Shown here piece after piece: positions 9,358 through 19,131 of a stretch of 64,000 nt of DNA (the first letter of the stretch is position 1; each line of letters starts with the position of its first letter). The notes under the pieces were generated by a model, which saw only the letters and a program-made list of their open reading frames with translations, ran no database searches and was not told where the DNA came from. Both the position numbers and the translations under genes were made by a program. This stretch comes from Oscillospiraceae bacterium (GTDB taxonomy: Bacteria > Bacillota > Clostridia > UMGS1810), in the NCBI GenBank assembly GCA_015068825.1, contig SVJU01000009.1:1-64000 (forward strand). The letters run 5' to 3'.

Positions 9358-10323
9358 TTAAACTTTTAAATTTTCCATTGTATTATGAACAGCACCATTA
9401 ATACCATTTGCAATAATTTTTGACACATTGTCAATTATTAAATCCACTTCTTTAGGTGTTACTATAAGATCACCAACATGAGGTTTCAAAACTTCTTTTA
9501 TAAGCGGATATCTTAAATCAGTATCGGTAATTTCAAGTAATTTGCCGATATCATCTTTAAGTTCAGTATTAGCTTTTATATTTTCGCAAAGAATTTCTAT
9601 TGTATCGTTCGCAACAGTTGCTGCATCAACTACAGTAGGCACTCCAATTGCAATAACAGGGACATTAAAATATTCTTTTGTAAAACCAATTCTTTTATTG
9701 TCTATTCCAGAACCCGGAGTAATACCAGTGTTTGAAATTTGGATAGTTGTACTTATCCTTTCAATCTTTCTTGATGCAAGAGCATCTATTGCGATAATTA
9801 AATCAGGTTTTATTCTATCGCAAATCCCTTTTGTAATTTCGCCCGTTTCAATACCTGTAATACCTAAAACCCCCGGAGATATTGCACATAACGAATTAAG
9901 ACTTTGTGTAATATGCTCGGGTATGTTTTCAAAAAGATGACGGGTAACAACAAGGTTTGACACCACCTTTGGACCTAACGCATCAGGGGTGATATTCCAA
10001 TTACCAAGCCCCACAACAAGCACGGTATCAGTTTTTTTTATGTTTATAAGTTTTTTTAAACACTCGCATATAGCTAAACTTGCATCATTGAAAGTATCAT
10101 CGTCATTATCTTTAATCTTTGGACACTCAATGGTTATATAAGTTCCTATTTTTTTACCAATTTCCTTCTCACCATTTTTATTTGTTATTCTTATAGTTGT
10201 AATGGTTAAGTTTTTTCTGTTATCTTTATCAATCTCTACTCCGTCAATTTTACAAAGTTCACTTTGCGACTTATTAAGAAGTGTTGCTGCTTCTATTGCA
10301 AGATCCGTTCTTACATTAAACAA
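9358..10323 (-). CDS. gpr: GPR, spore germination protease
   Basis: Starts degradation of small acid-soluble spore proteins during germination; made as a zymogen in the forespore. 321 aa with the expected start MFNVRTDLAIEAATLL, the propeptide region, GLGNWNITPDALGPKV, and SPGVLGITGIETGEI characteristic of the A25 peptidase family. The start codon is TTG at 10323, with AAAGGA ten bases upstream. spoIIP follows 50 bases later and is probably co-expressed. I could not fix a forespore sigma-factor promoter by eye. Confidence 0.94.
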   Translation of the reverse strand: MFNVRTDLAIEAATLLNKSQSELCKIDGVEIDKDNRKNLTITTIRITNKNGEKEIGKKIGTYITIECPKIKDNDDDTFNDASLAICECLKKLINIKKTDTVLVVGLGNWNITPDALGPKVVSNLVVTRHLFENIPEHITQSLNSLCAISPGVLGITGIETGEITKGICDRIKPDLIIAIDALASRKIERISTTIQISNTGITPGSGIDNKRIGFTKEYFNVPVIAIGVPTVVDAATVANDTIEILCENIKANTELKDDIGKLLEITDTDLRYPLIKEVLKPHVGDLIVTPKEVDLIIDNVSKIIANGINGAVHNTMENLKV

Positions 10324-10384
10324 ATAAAATCAATCCTTTATATAATTTTATATTAAATTTTGTATTTTGATATAAAATTATACA

Positions 10385-10420
10385 AAAAGACGGTTTTGAT
10401 TAATAACAAAACCGTCTTTT
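10385..10420 (-). terminator. Terminator of pnp
   Basis: Perfect 14-bp stem (10385-10398 with 10407-10420), 8-nt loop. On the minus strand it is followed by a run of five T. It separates pnp from the downstream gpr gene. Confidence 0.88.
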
Positions 10421-10429
10421 AAAAATCAA

Positions 10430-12523
10430 TTATTTATTTTCGTTTTCTAAAAGTGCATCTTTTCTTGAAAGATTTACTCTGCCTTGTTTGTCGATTTCGA
10501 TTACTTTAACCATAATTTCATCGCCAATATTTACAACATCTTCAACCTTTTCTACTCTCTTTGTATCAAGTTTAGAGATGTGAACAAGACCATCTTTGCC
10601 TGGAAGCACTTCTACAAATGCACCAAAAGGCATAATTCTTACAACTTTACCAAGATATGTTTTTCCAAGCTCAATTTCAGCAACAATACCTTCAATGATA
10701 TCAACTGCTTTCTTTCCTGCTTCCTGGTTCTGTGCAAGAATAAATACACTTCCGTCATCTTCGATATCAATCTTAACACCTGTATCGGCAATGATTTTCT
10801 GAATTGTTTTTCCGCCGCTGCCAATAACATCACGGATTTTTTCAGGATCAATATGCATTGTGATAACTTTTGGAGCATATTTAGAAAGTTCTTCTCTTGG
10901 CTCAGGAATTGCTTTTAGCATTACTTCATCAAGAATATATTCTCTTGCTGTTTTTGTTTTGGAGAATGCTTCTTCAATAACTTCGTAAGAAAGACCTGTA
11001 ACTTTTATATCAACCTGAATTGCTGTAATACCTTTTTTAGTACCTGCAACTTTAAAGTCCATATCACCAAAGAAATCTTCAAGACCCTGAATATCAACAA
11101 ATGTTAAATGGTCATCACCATCTGTTACAAGACCGCAAGAAATACCTGCAACAGGAGCTTTAATCGGAACACCAGCATCCATAAGTGCAAGTGTGCTTCC
11201 GCAAACACTACCCTGAGAAGTAGAACCGTTTGAGCTTAATACTTCTGATACAAGTCTTATAGCATATGGGAATTCTTCAACAGAAGGAATTACAGGAGCA
11301 AGAGCTCTTTCTGCCAAAGCACCATGACCGATTTCTCTTCTTCCAGGACCTCTTGAAGGACGTGTTTCACCAACACTGTATGAAGGGAAGTTATAATGGT
11401 GCATATATCTTTTTGTTTCTTCTTCATCAAGACCATCAAGCATCTGAACATCTGCAAGAGCACCAAGTGTTGCTATAGTTAAAACCTGTGTCTGACCTCT
11501 TGTGAAAAGTCCTGAACCATGAACTCTTGGAAGAATACCAACTTTTGAAGCAAGCGGTCTTATATCCAAAAGACCTCTGCCATCAACTCTCTTATGGTCT
11601 TTAATAAGCCATTTTCTAACAATTTCTTTTTGTAATTTATAAAGACATTCGCCAAATGCAGCCTGCATATCAGGATATTCTTCTGCAAAATGTTCGCAAA
11701 CTTCTTCTGTAACTTTACCTATGCCTGCATCACGAGTCTGTTTATCATCTGTATCTAAAGCAACGCTTACTTTATCATAAGCAAATTCTTTGATTTTTTC
11801 ATATAAATCATGGTCAACATCAACTGAAGGATAGCTAAATTTTGGTTTTCCAACCTCCAATGCCATCTTATCAATGAAATCACATAGCTTTTTAATTTCT
11901 TCGTGGGCTGTTTTAATAGCATTAAGCATTATATCTTCGGGAACTTCTTTTGCGCCTGCTTCAATCATAACGATTTTTTCTCTTGTAGCAGCAACAGTAA
12001 GTTCAAGATCACTTTTTTCTCTTTGCTCTAATGTTGGATTGATAATAATTTCGCCATCCACCAAACCTACAAATACACCTGCAACCGGTCCGTTAAACGG
12101 AATATCTGAAATTGCAAGAGCAGCACCTGTACCAATCATAGCAGCTATTTCAGGAGAATTATCAATTTCAACCGACATAACAGTTGCGACAATTGAAACA
12201 TCGTTTCTTAAATCTTTTGGGAAAAGAGGTCTTATAGGTCTGTCAATTACACGAGATGTAAGTATAGCCTTTTCGGTTGGTTTACCCTCTCTTCTTGTAA
12301 AGCCGCCGGGAATTTTACCAACAGCATAAAGTTTTTCTTCATAATCAACACTTAACGGGAAAAAGTCGATTCCCTCTCTTGGTTTTGCTGCTGCAGTCGC
12401 GTTAACAAGCACAACAGTTTCACCGTATCTTACAAGTACAGAACCGTTAGCAAGACCAGCAAGCTCGCCTGTTTCTAAAGTAAGCTCTCTGCCTGCCAAA
12501 GTTGTAGTAAATTTCTTTAACAT
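10430..12523 (-). CDS. pnp: Polyribonucleotide nucleotidyltransferase (PNPase)
   Basis: Phosphorolytic 3'-5' exoribonuclease, core RNA-decay enzyme acting as a trimer. 697 aa, full length: two RNase PH domains (about residues 1-230 and 310-540, with [20 protein letters not shown] in the second), then a KH domain ([20 protein letters not shown]) and an S1 domain ([26 protein letters not shown]). SD TTAGGAGG precedes the ATG. Downstream of rpsO as in most bacteria. Its leader carries a long imperfect hairpin (see 12544-12632) suggestive of post-transcriptional autocontrol. Confidence 0.97.
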   Translation of the reverse strand: MLKKFTTTLAGRELTLETGELAGLANGSVLVRYGETVVLVNATAAAKPREGIDFFPLSVDYEEKLYAVGKIPGGFTRREGKPTEKAILTSRVIDRPIRPLFPKDLRNDVSIVATVMSVEIDNSPEIAAMIGTGAALAISDIPFNGPVAGVFVGLVDGEIIINPTLEQREKSDLELTVAATREKIVMIEAGAKEVPEDIMLNAIKTAHEEIKKLCDFIDKMALEVGKPKFSYPSVDVDHDLYEKIKEFAYDKVSVALDTDDKQTRDAGIGKVTEEVCEHFAEEYPDMQAAFGECLYKLQKEIVRKWLIKDHKRVDGRGLLDIRPLASKVGILPRVHGSGLFTRGQTQVLTIATLGALADVQMLDGLDEEETKRYMHHYNFPSYSVGETRPSRGPGRREIGHGALAERALAPVIPSVEEFPYAIRLVSEVLSSNGSTSQGSVCGSTLALMDAGVPIKAPVAGISCGLVTDGDDHLTFVDIQGLEDFFGDMDFKVAGTKKGITAIQVDIKVTGLSYEVIEEAFSKTKTAREYILDEVMLKAIPEPREELSKYAPKVITMHIDPEKIRDVIGSGGKTIQKIIADTGVKIDIEDDGSVFILAQNQEAGKKAVDIIEGIVAEIELGKTYLGKVVRIMPFGAFVEVLPGKDGLVHISKLDTKRVEKVEDVVNIGDEIMVKVIEIDKQGRVNLSRKDALLENENK

Positions 12524-12543
12524 TTTATCCTCCTAATTAAATT

Positions 12544-12632
12544 GGTCGTCTGCCAACTTTTAGCCATTAAATATATCATTTTTAACATTTTAAAATAACA
12601 TATTTAATCGCTAACCGTTAGGCAGATTGTCC
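12544..12632 (-). promoter_or_regulatory. Long hairpin in the pnp mRNA leader
   Basis: Arms 12544-12574 and 12600-12632 pair over about 30 bp with a few mismatches and bulges around a 25-nt AT-rich loop. It lies after the rpsO terminator and 21 bases before the pnp start. In Escherichia coli the pnp leader has a long stem cut by RNase III and then by PNPase itself; position and shape here suggest an analogous element, but this is inference. Confidence 0.6.
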
Positions 12633-12642
12633 AAGTATTAAA

Positions 12643-12679
12643 ACAGACAAAAACGGTATAGAAACCGCTTTTGTCTTGT
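12643..12679 (-). terminator. Terminator/attenuator after rpsO
   Basis: Stem of about 14 bp (12643-12656 with 12665-12679, one bulge), 8-nt loop; on the minus strand followed by TTTT. Read-through into pnp is likely needed, since no clear promoter is visible between this hairpin and pnp. Confidence 0.72.
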
Positions 12680-12687
12680 TTTTGTTA

Positions 12688-12951
12688 CTATTTTCTAATG
12701 TTTAACTTTTTAATGATATCACGGTATCTTTCGATATCAATTTTCATTAAGTAGTTAAGTAGGCCTCTTCTGTCACCAACCATCTGAAGTAGACCTCTTC
12801 TTGAGTGATGGTCTTTCTGGTTAGATTTAAGATGCTCTGTTAAATGATTAATACGATAAGTCAAAATAGCGATCTGAACTTCAGGAGAACCTGTGTCATT
12901 TTCGTGTCTTTTGTAAGTATTAATAATTTCCTGCTTAATTTCTTTCTGCAT
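12688..12951 (-). CDS. rpsO: 30S ribosomal protein S15
   Basis: Primary 16S rRNA binding protein of the small-subunit platform. 87 aa with the family signature [22 protein letters not shown] and [21 protein letters not shown]. The open frame begins at 12966, but GGAGGTG lies inside that extension; the ATG at 12951 is correctly spaced and gives the normal S15 N-terminus ([10 protein letters not shown]). Has its own promoter (13038-13066) and an ~80-base leader. Confidence 0.97.
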   Translation of the reverse strand: MQKEIKQEIINTYKRHENDTGSPEVQIAILTYRINHLTEHLKSNQKDHHSRRGLLQMVGDRRGLLNYLMKIDIERYRDIIKKLNIRK

Positions 12952-13037
12952 ATTTTTCACCTCCATTTTTAAAACGCCATATCACAAAGCAGTGGTTGGT
13001 GTGTCCAAAAACCTTGCGATAGGTTAACAACTATTAG

Positions 13038-13066
13038 ATTATATCACAACATTTCTAAAAAGTAAA
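13038..13066 (-). promoter_or_regulatory. rpsO promoter
   Basis: Minus strand TTTACT (13061-13066), 17-bp spacer, TATAAT (13038-13043). It separates the rpsO-pnp unit from ribF. The ~80-base leader downstream contains a small hairpin (AACCT/AGGTT) and GC-richer segments that could be an S15 autoregulatory site. Confidence 0.75.
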
Positions 13067-13086
13067 TAACTTTTTTAAAATATTTT

Positions 13087-13971
13087 TTAATTTTTTCCTT
13101 TTATCGTATTTTTATCCTTTTCAAGTTGCAAAACAAGCTCATTTAAAGATGAAAATTTAACTTCGTCTCTTATTTTATCCATAAATTCAATTTTTATATT
13201 TTCACCATATATTTCCTTGTTAAAATCAATAATATGAGTTTCTATGCGTATGATATTTTTATCCTCCACTGTGGGATTAACGCCAACATTTGTCATTGCA
13301 TCAAAATATGCGTTATTATAAAAAACCTTTGTATGATACACACCGCCTGATGGAAGAACTTTGGTGCTATCATACCTTAAATTCGCGGTGGGAAATCCCA
13401 TTTTTTTGCCAAGATGCTTTCCATCTTCAACAACCCCTGACAAAGAAAAATTTCTGCCAAGCATATTGTTAGCTTTTTTTATATCTCCTAAAGATATATA
13501 TTCTCTTATTTTAGATGAGCTTATAACATCATCATCTGTTTTTAATCTTTCTATAATTGTTACGCCAATATTATTTTCATCGCACAGTTTTTTTAGAAGA
13601 TTAACATCACCTTCACGGTTTTTACCAAAATGCCAGTCATCTCCTACAACAATGTGTTTTGCACAAAATTTTGATACAAGCATATCAAAAAAACTTTTTG
13701 CACTCATATTTTTAAATTCATCACTAAAGGCCTGATAATACAAAAAATCAATATTCAAATTTTTAAATATTTCTTCTTTTTCATCTTTTGTGATAATAAA
13801 GTTATGCTTCAAAATTTCAAAAGAAAACACAAGTGTTTTAAGATTTTTTTCTTTTGCTTTTTTTAAAATTTCATCAAGAATTTTTTGGTGGCCTTTATGT
13901 ATTGCGTCAAACTTTCCAAGTGCTATGGCGCATTGAGGGATTTTATTAAATTTTCCACTTATAATCTGCAT
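13087..13971 (-). CDS. ribF: Bifunctional riboflavin kinase / FAD synthetase
   Basis: Converts riboflavin to FMN and FMN to FAD in the cytoplasm. 294 aa: N-terminal nucleotidyltransferase domain with GKFDAIHKGHQ (family GxFDGxHxGH; the second Gly is Ala here), VVGDDWHFGKNREGD and SSSKIREYI; C-terminal kinase domain starting near GRNFSLSGVVEDGKHLGKKMGFPTANL-type sequence. SD GGGAG precedes the ATG by seven bases. Last gene of the rimP...ribF operon, 12 bases after truB. Confidence 0.94.
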   Translation of the reverse strand: MQIISGKFNKIPQCAIALGKFDAIHKGHQKILDEILKKAKEKNLKTLVFSFEILKHNFIITKDEKEEIFKNLNIDFLYYQAFSDEFKNMSAKSFFDMLVSKFCAKHIVVGDDWHFGKNREGDVNLLKKLCDENNIGVTIIERLKTDDDVISSSKIREYISLGDIKKANNMLGRNFSLSGVVEDGKHLGKKMGFPTANLRYDSTKVLPSGGVYHTKVFYNNAYFDAMTNVGVNPTVEDKNIIRIETHIIDFNKEIYGENIKIEFMDKIRDEVKFSSLNELVLQLEKDKNTIKGKN

Positions 13972-13983
13972 ATTTTTATCTCC

Positions 13984-14859
13984 CTATACATAAAAAAGCT
14001 TTTCAGATACAATTACATTTCTTTTGTTGTAAAATATTACTTTACCTACGCAGATAAAATTACCATCTTTATCATAAACACGGTATTTTCCTTCATCTTT
14101 GTCAAGAGTAGATTTAGCACCATTGATAAGGCGCATTTTTATTTCATCATTTACAACAATTTTTTCGTAATCTAAAAAAACCTCATCAATATTTATAATA
14201 TAATCTTTATAATTGTCAAGATTTAAGTCATCAATTTTTATAGATTTTTCAATATCAAAAATTGAACTTTTTGTTCTTACAAGACTTTCCATACACGCAC
14301 CAAAACCAAGCTTTTTTCCTATATCATCGCAAAGAGTGCGGATATATGTGCCTTTTGAGCAGCTAACCTTTATAAGTGCGTTTTCTTTGGAAACTTCACA
14401 AATTTCAATTTTTTCAATTTTTACTTTTCTTGATGTTCTTTCAACCTCAACACCACTTCTTGCATATTCATAAAGTTTTTTGCCATCAACCTTGATTGCA
14501 GAATACATTGGCGGAATTTGTTCAATCTCGCCTTCAAAGCTCAATATTGCTTCTTTTATTTCTTCAATTGAAGCACAAGGCTCTTTTTGCGAAATTACAT
14601 TACCAAAAATATCCTGAGTATCGGTTGTAATTCCAAATTTTATGCCTGCTATATATTCTTTTTGTGAATTTAAAATCATATCGCATATTTTGGTTGCCTT
14701 ACCTATACAAACAGGTAAAACACCTGTTGCTTCGGGGTCTAATGTGCCCGTATGCCCTATTTTGCGGGTATTTAAAATTCTTCTTAATTTTGCAACAACA
14801 TCGTGCGATGTATAGCCTTTTTCTTTATTTATAACAATTATTCCGTTTATATCATTCAT
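13984..14859 (-). CDS. truB: tRNA pseudouridine-55 synthase
   Basis: Forms pseudouridine 55 in the T loop of tRNAs. 291 aa with the catalytic Asp in GHTGTLDPEATGVLP and the later IPPMYSAIKVDGKKLYEYAR and GTYIRTLCDDIGKKLG. The frame is open to a TTG at 14883, but the ATG at 14859 gives the family N-terminus (NDINGIIVINKEKGYTS) and overlaps the nrnA stop by eight bases (ATGAATGA), implying translational coupling; ATG 14877 cannot be excluded. Confidence 0.95.
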   Translation of the reverse strand: MNDINGIIVINKEKGYTSHDVVAKLRRILNTRKIGHTGTLDPEATGVLPVCIGKATKICDMILNSQKEYIAGIKFGITTDTQDIFGNVISQKEPCASIEEIKEAILSFEGEIEQIPPMYSAIKVDGKKLYEYARSGVEVERTSRKVKIEKIEICEVSKENALIKVSCSKGTYIRTLCDDIGKKLGFGACMESLVRTKSSIFDIEKSIKIDDLNLDNYKDYIINIDEVFLDYEKIVVNDEIKMRLINGAKSTLDKDEGKYRVYDKDGNFICVGKVIFYNKRNVIVSEKLFYV

Positions 14860-15814
14860 ATCTTTTTTTGATTTCATTTTCAATCGCCTTTATAAGTTTA
14901 TTACACACATCTTCAAACGAAGTATCAAAGAAGCTTACGCCTGCGGCTCTTACATGTCCGCCACCGCCAAAGGATGCTGCAATTTTAGAAACATCAATAT
15001 ATTTGTTTGAACGAAGACTTACCTTTATTTCGTCTTTTCTTATCTTTATAAACATACCAACTTCAACACCTTTTATCTGTCGTGGAAGTGACGACAAAAA
15101 TTCAACCTCGTCAAAGCTAAGTCCGTTTTTTTCAAGATAGTCGTAATGAACATAGGAATAAGCAATTTTTCCATCCATAACAAGCTTTAAATTTGACAAA
15201 ACATATTCATTTGCTTTAAGCTGATTTAATGTAACCTCATCGTACATTGCGCGGGTAATATCAGAAAATTCACCGTAAATATCATAAAGCTCACCGGCAA
15301 TTTTAAATGTTTTTGATGTGGTATTTGAAAACTTGAAATTACCCGTATCAGATGAAATAGAGCAAAACATATACATTGCATCATTTTTATCGGGCAGGAT
15401 ATCAAAAATTTTATACATACTGTGTATAACTTCACCTGTTGCCGATGCATTTGAATCAACAAAAGAAAAGAGAGCAAATTCATTATTTGTTACATGATGA
15501 TCTATTGAAAAAGATGTTTCGCATTTATTAAAAACTTCATTATCGAAAAGGCGCATTTTATCAGCACAGTCTACACAAAAAGCAGTTTTGTATTCAAAAT
15601 CAGAAGGTGCAACAAACCCATCAAGCGATAAAAAATCAACATTTTTAGGCATATTTTCACTGATGTTAACAATATAAGCAGTTTTGTTCAACTTTCTTAA
15701 AAGCGAACACAAAGAAAGTGCTGAACCAACCGAATCACCATCTGGATTTATATGCGGTATTATTATAAAATCGTCATATTTTAAAACATTTTCACAAATA
15801 TCAAACAAATTCAT
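14852..15814 (-). CDS. nrnA: NrnA, DHH-family oligoribonuclease / pAp phosphatase
   Basis: Degrades 2-5 nt RNAs and dephosphorylates pAp. 320 aa with DHH-domain metal motifs HINPDGDSVGSALSL and SIDHHVTNN, and the C-terminal DHHA1 substrate-binding motif GGGGHVRAAG. Overlaps rbfA by one base (TAATG) and truB by eight bases, so it lies in the middle of a tightly coupled operon, its normal place in Firmicutes. Confidence 0.94.
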   Translation of the reverse strand: MNLFDICENVLKYDDFIIIPHINPDGDSVGSALSLCSLLRKLNKTAYIVNISENMPKNVDFLSLDGFVAPSDFEYKTAFCVDCADKMRLFDNEVFNKCETSFSIDHHVTNNEFALFSFVDSNASATGEVIHSMYKIFDILPDKNDAMYMFCSISSDTGNFKFSNTTSKTFKIAGELYDIYGEFSDITRAMYDEVTLNQLKANEYVLSNLKLVMDGKIAYSYVHYDYLEKNGLSFDEVEFLSSLPRQIKGVEVGMFIKIRKDEIKVSLRSNKYIDVSKIAASFGGGGHVRAAGVSFFDTSFEDVCNKLIKAIENEIKKRYE

Positions 15815-16170
15815 TATTCTTCACTCTCGTTTTTATTAATCTTATGAATAATTTCGTTTATGTGTATTCCGTATTCAACAGAATTATCAAGCACAAACTT
15901 AAATTCGGGGGTATTTCTTAAATCAAGTCGTATAGAAATTTCTCTTCGAACAAACCCCTTGGCATTATTCAGAGCATCAACGCTGTTTTTCTTTTCTTCG
16001 TCAGTTCCCATAACACTAATATATGCTTTTGCAAACTTTAAATCCTTTGTAACATCAACTGCAACTACCGATACCAAAGGCGCAAGTCGGGGATCTTTTA
16101 ATGTACGGATAACATCTGAAAGCTCGCGTCTTACTTCTTCTTTAATTCTTTCGATTCTATTGCCAGCCAT
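15814..16170 (-). CDS. rbfA: Ribosome-binding factor A
   Basis: KH-fold 30S maturation factor. 118 aa beginning MAGNRIERIKEEVRRELSDV, with the conserved KDPRLAPLVSVVAVDVTKDL and FKFVLDNSVEYGIHI. The open frame includes a GTG at 16179, but it is only three bases from AAAGGAG; the ATG at 16170 matches family N-termini. Sits between infB and nrnA. Confidence 0.95.
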   Translation of the reverse strand: MAGNRIERIKEEVRRELSDVIRTLKDPRLAPLVSVVAVDVTKDLKFAKAYISVMGTDEEKKNSVDALNNAKGFVRREISIRLDLRNTPEFKFVLDNSVEYGIHINEIIHKINKNESEE

Positions 16171-16195
16171 AATTAACACTAACTCCTTTAATTCA

Positions 16196-16226
16196 TTTTA
16201 AGCCGCATAAATTATGCGGCTTAAAA
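16196..16226 (-). terminator. Hairpin between infB and rbfA
   Basis: Perfect inverted repeat of 15 bp per arm (16196-16210 with 16212-16226). On the minus strand it is followed by TGAATT rather than a T-run, so it is more likely a pausing, processing or mRNA-stabilising hairpin, or a partial attenuator, than a full terminator. Confidence 0.5.
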
Positions 16227-16232
16227 ATTTAA

Positions 16233-18527
16233 TTATCGTGCAACTTCTTCCATAACAAACGATTCTATAATGTCGCCTTCTTTAATGTCATTAAAGTTTT
16301 CGATACCGATACCACATTCGTATCCTGATGCAACTTCTTTAGCATCGTCTTTGAATCGTTTTAAACTTGAAAGAACACCTTCGTGAACAATAATGCCGTC
16401 ACGAACAATTCTTGTCTGTGAGTTTCTTGTGATTTTGCCGTCAAGAACATAACATCCTGCAATTGTACCTACATTTGATACTTTAAAGGTTGTTCTTACT
16501 TCTGCATGACCCAAAACATTTTCTTTAAATTCTGGTGCAAGCATACCCTTCATAGCAGCTTCAATTTCTTCGATTGCATCATAAATAATTCTGTATAGAC
16601 GCATATCAACATTATCTCTTTTTGCTGATGCAGTAGCACCGCTGTCAGGTCGTACATTAAAGCCAACTATAATAGCATTTGATGCAGATGCAAGCATAAC
16701 GTCAGATTCCGTAATACCACCAACACCGCCATGAATACATCTTACTCTTACTTCTTCGTTAGATAACTTTTCAAGTGACTGTTTAACGGCTTCAACAGAA
16801 CCCTGAACATCGGCTTTAACAATGATGTTAAGGTCTTTTACTTCACCTTCTTTAATCTGGTCAAATAAAGCATCAAGAGAAACAGCCTGACGAGATAAAG
16901 TATTTTCATCTTTGATTTTCTGTTTTCTCTTTTCAACAACATTTCTTGCCTTTTTCTCATCTGTAACAGCATAGAAGATATCGCCACCAACGGGAACTTC
17001 GCTAAGACCGATAATTTCAACAGGAACTGATGGTCCTGCTTTTTTAACAGCATTACCTCTGTCATCAACCATTGCTCTTACTCTACCTACCGCAGTACCG
17101 GCAACAACTATATCTCCTGCTCTTAAAGTACCATTCTGAACAAGAACTGTTGCAACAGGCCCCCTACCTTTATCAAGCTGAGATTCAATAACTGTACCTT
17201 TTGCTTTTCTATCAGGATTTGCTTTTAATTCCTTCATTTCGGCAACCAAAATTACCATTTCAAGAAGTTCTTCGATATTCTGTCTGTGTTTAGCAGAAAT
17301 CTGAACACAGATTGTATCGCCACCCCATGCCTCAGGAATAAGTTCGTACTCTGTCAATTCCTGCATAATTCTGTCAGGGTTTGCACCCTCTTTATCAATT
17401 TTATTTATTGCAACAATAATTGTAACACCAGCAGCTTTTGCATGGTTAATTGCCTCAATTGTCTGTGGCATAATACCATCATCAGCCGCAACAACCAAAA
17501 TTGCAATATCAGTAACCTGAGCACCTCTTGCACGCATTGCAGTAAATGCTTCGTGTCCCGGTGTATCAAGGAAAGTAATCTTTTTATCGTTGATTCTTAC
17601 ACGATAAGCACCGATGTGCTGTGTAATACCGCCCGCTTCGCTTGCAGTAACATTTGTACTTCTTATTGCATCAAGAAGTGAAGTTTTACCATGGTCAACA
17701 TGGCCCATTACAACAACAACAGGAGAACGCGGTTTTAAGCTTTCAGGTGCATCCTCAGTATCATTGAACAAAACATCTTCTTCTGTAACAATAACCTCTT
17801 TTATAATAGAAAATCCTAAATCTTCACCAACTAAAGAAGCCGTATCAAAATCTATAACCTGACTCACTGACGCCATTATACCAAGTTCAAAAAGTTTTTT
17901 AACAACAGTTGCTGCATTAACCTCAAGTCGTTCCGCAAAATCACCAACAGAAATTTCATCAGGAACCATAATATCTTTTACTTCAACAACTTCTTTTTTC
18001 TCTTTTTCCTTTTTAGCAACAGGCATATTCTTTTCAATCTTTTTATGCTGCGAGCCTTTTTTTAGTTTTTGCTTTTTCTCAACATTTGATACCTTTTCAA
18101 TATCAACAAGCTGTTCAATTTTTTCTGTATCAAGTTTTTCCAAATCAACAACATTCTGTCGAGTGTCGACAACTTTTAAATTATCCTGTTTAACTATTTT
18201 TAAAGATTCTTCGCTTACTTCTTCAATAACGATTTCTTCTTTTTTATCTTCTGTTTCTTTCGAATCTGCTTTTTCTTCTTTTGCTTTTTTCGATTTTTCT
18301 TCAGCAATTTTTTTCTTTTCTTCTTTTTGCTGTGCAAAATACTCTTCTATTGTTTTTCCGTCATCAAATTTATTTAAGTATATTGCAAAAATAAGATTTA
18401 TATCGTCAGGCTCAAGCTTTGCAGAATGGTTTTTCATAACAATACCATGATCGGCAAATACACCTATAAGTTCTTTACTTTGAACGCCAAAATCTTTTGC
18501 TATTTCGTGAATTTTTGGTTGTGCCAA
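16233..18527 (-). CDS. infB: Translation initiation factor IF-2
   Basis: GTPase that delivers initiator tRNA to the 30S subunit. About 764 aa: short IF2_N-like helix bundle at the N-terminus, a Lys/Glu-rich linker (about 60-170), second IF2_N domain, then the G domain with [30 protein letters not shown] and NKID, followed by the beta-barrel domains II and IV. A GTG at 18536 lies immediately after GGAGG and is too close; the TTG at 18527 (eight bases from GGAGG) is the better start. Follows ylxQ by 14 bases. Confidence 0.95.
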   Translation of the reverse strand: MAQPKIHEIAKDFGVQSKELIGVFADHGIVMKNHSAKLEPDDINLIFAIYLNKFDDGKTIEEYFAQQKEEKKKIAEEKSKKAKEEKADSKETEDKKEEIVIEEVSEESLKIVKQDNLKVVDTRQNVVDLEKLDTEKIEQLVDIEKVSNVEKKQKLKKGSQHKKIEKNMPVAKKEKEKKEVVEVKDIMVPDEISVGDFAERLEVNAATVVKKLFELGIMASVSQVIDFDTASLVGEDLGFSIIKEVIVTEEDVLFNDTEDAPESLKPRSPVVVVMGHVDHGKTSLLDAIRSTNVTASEAGGITQHIGAYRVRINDKKITFLDTPGHEAFTAMRARGAQVTDIAILVVAADDGIMPQTIEAINHAKAAGVTIIVAINKIDKEGANPDRIMQELTEYELIPEAWGGDTICVQISAKHRQNIEELLEMVILVAEMKELKANPDRKAKGTVIESQLDKGRGPVATVLVQNGTLRAGDIVVAGTAVGRVRAMVDDRGNAVKKAGPSVPVEIIGLSEVPVGGDIFYAVTDEKKARNVVEKRKQKIKDENTLSRQAVSLDALFDQIKEGEVKDLNIIVKADVQGSVEAVKQSLEKLSNEEVRVRCIHGGVGGITESDVMLASASNAIIVGFNVRPDSGATASAKRDNVDMRLYRIIYDAIEEIEAAMKGMLAPEFKENVLGHAEVRTTFKVSNVGTIAGCYVLDGKITRNSQTRIVRDGIIVHEGVLSSLKRFKDDAKEVASGYECGIGIENFNDIKEGDIIESFVMEEVAR

Positions 18528-18541
18528 ATCTACCACCTCCG

Positions 18542-18844
18542 TTAAATTTGAAGCAGGTTCTTTTTAACAAGTCCTGCCAGACCCTCGTCACAAACTGCCA
18601 CACAAGCATTAAAATCGTTTCCGATAGCATGCCCGAGGTTTAACATATTACCAAATGTTACATACTCAACATTATAGTATTTACAACTGTCAGTAATATT
18701 TTTATGTGTGTTTTTTGAAATATCTTCTGCAAGTATCACAAGATACGCCATACCGCTTATAATTGCATCTTTGCAGTTTTTTTCACCGCTTTTCACTTTT
18801 CCGGCTCTTTTTGCAAGCCCTAATGCTTTATATACTTTATCCAT
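18542..18844 (-). CDS. ylxQ: L7Ae/L30e-family RNA-binding protein YlxQ
   Basis: 100 aa L7Ae-like protein that binds kink-turn type RNA; exact cellular role is unsettled in the family. Sequence features: [32 protein letters not shown] and LGHAIGN near the end. The frame is open to 18892, but the ATG at 18844 overlaps the stop of ylxR by eight bases and matches family N-termini ([11 protein letters not shown]). Confidence 0.9.
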   Translation of the reverse strand: MDKVYKALGLAKRAGKVKSGEKNCKDAIISGMAYLVILAEDISKNTHKNITDSCKYYNVEYVTFGNMLNLGHAIGNDFNACVAVCDEGLAGLVKKNLLQI

Positions 18845-19109
18845 TATCTTCACCGCACATTTTGAATAGCTCATCATAAACTTTACTTTCAACCTCGCAT
18901 CTTAGCGCCCTTGAAAGCTTGGATTTTTTTTGCGCATTAGCTATACATTTTTCGTTTTTGCATAGATATGCTCCTCTGCCAAAAGTCTTGTTATCCAAAC
19001 CTAACACGACTTCTCCGTCTTTTTGTCTGACAACTTTTAAGAGCATATCCTGACTAAACTTTTTCATACAACCTATGCAAGTGCGGGTAGGAATATAAGT
19101 TTTATTCAC
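18837..19109 (-). CDS. ylxR: YlxR/RnpM, RNA-binding protein between nusA and infB
   Basis: 90 aa nucleic-acid binding protein; in Bacillus subtilis the homologue (RnpM) binds and modulates RNase P. The signature is clear: PTRTCIGCMKKF with a CxxC pair, VVRQKDGEV, and GRGAYLCKNEKCI. The start is GTG at 19109, with GAGGTGG upstream. Order nusA-ylxR-ylxQ-infB is the standard Gram-positive arrangement. Confidence 0.92.
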   Translation of the reverse strand: MNKTYIPTRTCIGCMKKFSQDMLLKVVRQKDGEVVLGLDNKTFGRGAYLCKNEKCIANAQKKSKLSRALRCEVESKVYDELFKMCGEDNG

Positions 19110-19131
19110 AAAACCACCTCATACCACATAA

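Noticed and set aside
11874-12329. 151-codon open frame on the plus strand opposite pnp
   Set aside because: Shadow of the pnp reading frame; composition reflects codon bias of the true gene.
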